Part shown: positions 60,397 to 64,000 of the stretch, piece by piece
Numbering within the stretch: position 1 is the stretch's first letter
How the letters are laid out: the number at the start of each line of letters is the position of its first letter
From: Mesorhizobium sp. GbtcB19
Lineage (GTDB): Bacteria > Pseudomonadota > Alphaproteobacteria > Rhizobiales > Rhizobiaceae
Assembly: GCF_019091085.1 (NCBI RefSeq)
Contig: NZ_JAGXJY010000013.1
Location: forward strand, 107,655 to 171,654
Reading direction: 5' to 3'
Length of the DNA stretch: 64,000 nucleotides
Made by a program: the position numbers and the translations under genes
The notes under the pieces: generated by a model
What the model saw: the letters and a program-made list of their open reading frames with translations, nothing else
The model's database searches: none
Told to the model about the DNA's origin: nothing

Positions 60397-61095
60397 TCAG
60401 GAAATCCTGACCAGGGGCGTGACCGCCGTGCCGCCGAATTCGGCAAGCACGGTCTCGCCGCCGACCGCCGTCTGGCCGACCGCGACGCGCGGCACGGCGT
60501 TCGACGGCAGGAAAACGTCGACGCGCGAGCCGAAGCGGATCAGCCCGAAACGCTCGCCGATCGCGATCGAGCCGCCCGTCTCAGCCCAGCAGACGATACG
60601 CCGCGCCACCAGCCCGGCGATCTGGACCGCGGCAACCGTACCGTTCGGGCTGTCGATGACCAGCCCGTTGCGCTCGTTCTCGGCGCTTGCCTTGTCGAGC
60701 TCGGCATTGAGGAATTTTCCGGGCTTGTGCTCGATGCGCGTGATGCGGCCGCGCACCGGAGCGCGGTTGATGTGGCAGGAAAAGACATTCATGAACACCG
60801 AGATGCGGGTCATCTCGCCGGAACCCAGGCCAAGCTCGCTCGGCGGCACCGCAGGGCCGACGGCCGAAATCACGCCGTCGGCCGGGCTCACCACCAGCCG
60901 GTCGTCGACCGGCGTGACGCGCTCGGGATCGCGGTAGAAATAGACGCACCAGGCGGTGAGGATCAGCCCGATCCAGAACAGGATCGAGGAGAAATAGCCA
61001 AGAAACAGCGTCGCCGCGGCGAAGGCGGCAATGAAGGGATAGCCTTCGCGGTGGATCGGAACGAACGTATTCTTGACCGAGTCGAGAAGCGTCAT
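60397..61095 (-). CDS. psd: Psd, phosphatidylserine decarboxylase
   Basis: 232 residues from the ATG at 61095. The short, membrane-anchored form (two hydrophobic segments at about 20-60). The self-cleavage Gly-Ser that forms the pyruvoyl group lies in LIRFGSRVDVFLP near the C-terminus. Upstream SPADGVISAVG and FSCHINRAPVRGRI are conserved. Converts phosphatidylserine to phosphatidylethanolamine. Its stop lies 3 bp before the pssA start. Confidence 0.94.
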   Translation of the reverse strand: MTLLDSVKNTFVPIHREGYPFIAAFAAATLFLGYFSSILFWIGLILTAWCVYFYRDPERVTPVDDRLVVSPADGVISAVGPAVPPSELGLGSGEMTRISVFMNVFSCHINRAPVRGRITRIEHKPGKFLNAELDKASAENERNGLVIDSPNGTVAAVQIAGLVARRIVCWAETGGSIAIGERFGLIRFGSRVDVFLPSNAVPRVAVGQTAVGGETVLAEFGGTAVTPLVRIS

Positions 61096-61218
61096 AGGGC
61101 TTGCGGCGGTCCCTGTTTCAGGTTGCGCCTCAATAGCGGAAAGCCCCCCTCCCCGCAACGCAACAATGGCGGAGGGCGTGGAAGCGAATGGGAAACACAG
61201 TGAAAGGCGATCTGGGAC

Positions 61219-62475
61219 CTATCCAGCGGCAGCGGAGCGATCGAAGTGCGCGTCTAGTTCAGCCATCGTAGCCTCAGCGAGCTTCTCATGATCCTCGCCA
61301 CCCAGGAGCACACTGGCATTCGGCGAAGACAGAGACAGGAAGGTCCGTCCAGACGCCAGCACCACCCAATTCACAACCGGCCCTTCCCCCGTTTGCACCA
61401 CCGAGTTAGCTGAAACGACGGCACCCACAGGATCGAACCCGGCCTTGCGCAGCAAGAGATCGACAGCGACCGGAGCATGATTTCGTTCAGCCAATTCGAT
61501 AACCGTGTTGATCTCCGACCCTTCCGCACGGCCAAGCCGGGTGCCGATCCGTGGCGCGTTGGCTCCCAACTGGTTCTCGCCCGGGCGTATGACCGGAGGA
61601 TCTTCGGGCGCGATGTGTTCGTAAACGGCAACGCCTGCCCTCGTTTCAGCGCATAGCCGGAGGTCTTTCGCGCTGGTTCGAAGTTGGAAAACCATCTGCT
61701 TTTCGCCTCCGACGTCCAGCATCCTTGCCATCCCGAACCCCAGCTTGATCTCCGACGGCGATATTTTTGCGCAGGCGAGGCCGGCGCCAACTTCGCGCTG
61801 GCTCAACATCTGGCGCACCAGTTTGCTAACGGACTCATGAAGAAGCCTGCCTTCGCGCTGGGGATTGGCCAGCACGAGTTGATTGATCGCTTCGTCGTAA
61901 TCGTCATCATCGACAATTTGCAGATCGGGCCAAGAAGCGATCCAACGCGCAAGCAAGTCTTCCATCGGCACGGCTTCATCCGCTGAGTAGAACGCATCGT
62001 CGAGCGTATCCAAGAAATCGTCGCGGCCACCTTCGAAGCCCGTTTGTTTCGCCGCTTCATCAGGATGCTTGGCAACCCAGGCTGACATCTTTTCCAAAGT
62101 CGCCAACTGACCTTTTGCCCCGCAAGCGCTGAGCCCGGCTCTGGCGTTGGCAATCATGGCGTCGATTTCGCTGCCTGCATTATGGATGAACTGACTATGG
62201 CCGCCGTTCTTTACCTCCGAGGAGTACTGGTCCGCATGAAAGACCTGCATCGCCTTCGGGTTGATCTCCTGATAGCGATAGAGCCCTTTGGAAACCATCG
62301 TTACCACGAATTGCATGACTGCGAAGACGAGATGAAATGACTTTCCGTCGGCCTGTTCGATCTTGGATCGAGGCACCATGATCGAGGGCACGAGCAGGCT
62401 GCCTCCCTTATCTTCGGAAGCTAGCGTTTTCTTCTCGGCAGCTTTGCTGGATTTGCGTGAGAAAAACCCAAACAT
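61219..62475 (-). CDS. DUF4375-like protein with an extra C-terminal region
   Basis: 418 residues from the ATG at 62475, chosen because GGAAG lies 7 bases upstream. Residues about 45-190 resemble DUF4375/DMP19: YQEINPKAMQVFHADQYSSEVKNGGHSQFIHNAG split around the motif, then FYSADEAVPMEDLLARW. The C-terminal 200 residues are unassigned and mostly predicted alpha/beta. There is no signal peptide. It starts with a short basic segment (FSRKSSKAAEKK). Function unknown. Base composition is somewhat lower in GC than psd/pssA beside it. Confidence 0.65.
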   Translation of the reverse strand: MFGFFSRKSSKAAEKKTLASEDKGGSLLVPSIMVPRSKIEQADGKSFHLVFAVMQFVVTMVSKGLYRYQEINPKAMQVFHADQYSSEVKNGGHSQFIHNAGSEIDAMIANARAGLSACGAKGQLATLEKMSAWVAKHPDEAAKQTGFEGGRDDFLDTLDDAFYSADEAVPMEDLLARWIASWPDLQIVDDDDYDEAINQLVLANPQREGRLLHESVSKLVRQMLSQREVGAGLACAKISPSEIKLGFGMARMLDVGGEKQMVFQLRTSAKDLRLCAETRAGVAVYEHIAPEDPPVIRPGENQLGANAPRIGTRLGRAEGSEINTVIELAERNHAPVAVDLLLRKAGFDPVGAVVSANSVVQTGEGPVVNWVVLASGRTFLSLSSPNASVLLGGEDHEKLAEATMAELDAHFDRSAAAG

Positions 62476-62677
62476 TCGAAATGCTTCCATCAGATGAAAA
62501 AACGAGGGCGGGATTATCTATGGCGCGACAATATCATCAGACCATGGATTTGAAAGGCACCAGAATATAGCCAGGTTTGTCGATGCGATAGGCGAGCTCA
62601 AATTATTGAAAGGACTATGTCGGCGCGGCATAAGCTCATCCGTCCTAGGCTGGACAACCCGCCCGCGGAGCCAGCCA

Positions 62678-63571
62678 ATGTCGTCGTCCAGCAGCGCCAG
62701 GAAAGCCAATCTCATCACCGAAGGCCTTGCCTTTGGCGAGTCGCCGCGCTGGCATGACGGCCGGCTCTGGCTGTGCAACTGGGGCACCGGCGAGATCGTC
62801 GCGGTGGACGAGAACGGCAAAAGCGAGGTCATGGCAAGGGTGCCGGCCGTCCTGCCCTATTCGATCGACTGGCTGCCGGATGGCCGGCTTCTGGTGGTTT
62901 CGGGACGGGAAGGTCTGCTGCTTAGGCAGGAAGCGGATGGAACGCTCGTCACCCATGCCAATCTGACGCAACTGTCGAAGAACCCCTGGAACGAAATCGT
63001 CGTCGACGGGCGCGGCAACATCTACGTCAATGGCGGCGGGCCGGCGCCGGCGCCGGGCGAGCATTTCGGACCGGGCACCATCGTGCTGATCACGCCGGAC
63101 GGCACGGTTCGGCAGGTCGCCGAGGATATCGCCTTCGCCAACGGCATGGCGGTGACGCCGGACAACCGGACTTTGATCGTCGCCGAATCCCACGCCAGGC
63201 GGCTGACTGCCTTCGCCATCGGCGAAGACGGGAGCCTTTCCAGGCGGCGCGTCTGGGCCGATCTCGGCAATGATTACCCCGACGGCATCTGCCTCGATGC
63301 CGAAGGCTGCGTCTGGTACGCCGACGTCCCGAACCAGCACTGTGTCAGGGTGCGCGAAGGCGGCGAGAAAATCGACCGGATCGAGGTCGATCGCGGCTGC
63401 TTTGCCTGCATGCTGGGCGGAGCGGACGGCAGGACCCTATTTATCCTCGCCGCGGAGTGGCGCGGTTTCGAAAACATGGTGAGCGACGCCCGCACCGGTC
63501 AGGTACTGGGCATCGCCGCATCTTCGCCCGGAGCCGGCTGGCCGTCTTACACTTCCGGCACGCGCTGGTAG
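62678..63571 (+). CDS. SMP-30/gluconolactonase family protein
   Basis: 297 residues from the ATG at 62678. Six-bladed propeller with FGESPRWHDGRLWLCNW (metal Glu), NPWNEIVVDGRGNIYVNGGG (metal Asn), and NDYPDGICLDAEGCVWYADV (metal Asp). Known members are lactonases acting on sugar lactones with a divalent cation. Its 3' end overlaps the convergent monooxygenase gene by 25 bp. The 200 bp upstream hold no recognisable signal. Confidence 0.9.
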   Translation: MSSSSSARKANLITEGLAFGESPRWHDGRLWLCNWGTGEIVAVDENGKSEVMARVPAVLPYSIDWLPDGRLLVVSGREGLLLRQEADGTLVTHANLTQLSKNPWNEIVVDGRGNIYVNGGGPAPAPGEHFGPGTIVLITPDGTVRQVAEDIAFANGMAVTPDNRTLIVAESHARRLTAFAIGEDGSLSRRRVWADLGNDYPDGICLDAEGCVWYADVPNQHCVRVREGGEKIDRIEVDRGCFACMLGGADGRTLFILAAEWRGFENMVSDARTGQVLGIAASSPGAGWPSYTSGTRW

Positions 63572-63888
63572 TTGGCGATGTCGGCCTTGACGCCGAGCCG
63601 CGCGATGGTTTCCTGCGCGCTGAAGGCCATGCGCTCATGCGCTGCCTTGACGATCGGCACCACTCTGTCGACCGCCGCCTGGCTTTCCCATTCGACCATG
63701 GTGACGAGGTTGAACTCCCCGGGGCCGGAGAACTGCTCGAGCAGGAAATCCTGCACGAAGCCTTCCTGCTGGCGCAGCAATTCATGCGTCATGAAGACCT
63801 TGCTCATGATCTCGTCGCGCGCCGCCGCCGGCACGACGAATTTGTCGACCCGGAACACGCTGCCGGTGTGGTGATTTTCGGTGCTCAT
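63547..63888 (-). CDS. Small antibiotic-biosynthesis-monooxygenase-like protein
   Basis: 113 residues from the ATG at 63888. ABM/dimeric alpha-beta barrel pattern: VFRVDKFVVPAAARDEIMSKV, QQEGFVQDFLLEQFSGPGEFNLVTMVEWES split over the strands, and a C-terminal MAFSAQETIARLGV helix. Substrate and cofactor are unknown. Overlaps the SMP-30 gene tail to tail. The remaining 112 bp to the window edge show no further feature. Confidence 0.83.
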   Translation of the reverse strand: MSTENHHTGSVFRVDKFVVPAAARDEIMSKVFMTHELLRQQEGFVQDFLLEQFSGPGEFNLVTMVEWESQAAVDRVVPIVKAAHERMAFSAQETIARLGVKADIANYQRVPEV

Positions 63889-64000
63889 TTCGATCTGTCT
63901 CCGATTTGGAAGGTTTGGTTGCCAGGTGGCTCGGAGACGGTTTGCAAGCTCAAGGTAAGTTGAGGTCAAGGGGATTTTTGCGCCGACTTCCCCTTCTCCC

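Overview
The window reads as chromosomal DNA of an alphaproteobacterium of the order Rhizobiales, most likely Mesorhizobium or a close relative. This rests on high-GC coding, the gene orders lptF-lptG-lptD-surA-pdxA-rsmA, fabD-fabG-acpP-fabF-mltG-yicC-gmk, rpsF-rpsR-rplI and psd-pssA, and dispersed intergenic palindromes that resemble rhizobial intergenic mosaic elements (RIME). The genus was judged by eye, not by a search. I found no rRNA, tRNA, CRISPR array, transposase or integrase.

Layout. 1-7.6 kb: lipopolysaccharide export (LptF end, LptG, LptD), a SurA-like chaperone, PdxA, RsmA and a DUF1330 protein, all on the + strand. 7.7-14.5 kb, - strand: a fatty-acid synthesis operon running into MltG, YicC and guanylate kinase, with an unexpected 62-residue gene between fabD and fabG. 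14.7-16.7 kb: an LtaS-like phosphoglycerol transferase. Its last 66 bp recur at 18.5 kb, so a lower-GC 1.9 kb insert is bracketed by direct repeats. The insert holds a membrane-anchored LytTR regulator and a divergent DUF2306 membrane protein, with a 15-bp repeated putative operator between them.

18.7-26.8 kb, - strand: a seven-gene amide operon with the order AmiC-like sensor, AmiR-like ANTAR antiterminator, two dipeptide-type permeases, binding protein, acetamidase/formamidase, fused double ATPase. Its leader carries a promoter, a hairpin with a six-base loop and an intrinsic terminator just before amiC, which is the layout expected of ANTAR-controlled attenuation. 26.9-31.9 kb: a tightly overlapping cell-surface glycan cassette (acyltransferase, two GT2 glycosyltransferases, ABC exporter). 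32.4-34.0 kb: a TadG-like von Willebrand A protein.

34.5-45.4 kb, + strand, mostly core genes: rpsF, rpsR, rplI, cfa, ynfA, an Rsm22-like methyltransferase, dnaB, radA, cvpA, purF and an SDR. 45.5-64 kb is a mixed accessory and core stretch. It holds secreted and small proteins, OsmC, an agmatine deiminase with an orphan polyamine-type binding protein and a solo LuxR regulator, an S10 peptidase, a NADAR protein, two EamA transporters (the first frameshifted), a LysR/tautomerase pair, a RES-Xre toxin-antitoxin pair with a promoter-overlapping operator, an Aas-like acyltransferase-ligase, psd-pssA, a DUF4375-like protein, an SMP-30 lactonase and a small monooxygenase.

The best candidates for under-described biology are the self-regulated amide operon with its attenuator, and the LytTR-DUF2306 insert flanked by a duplicated gene 3' end.
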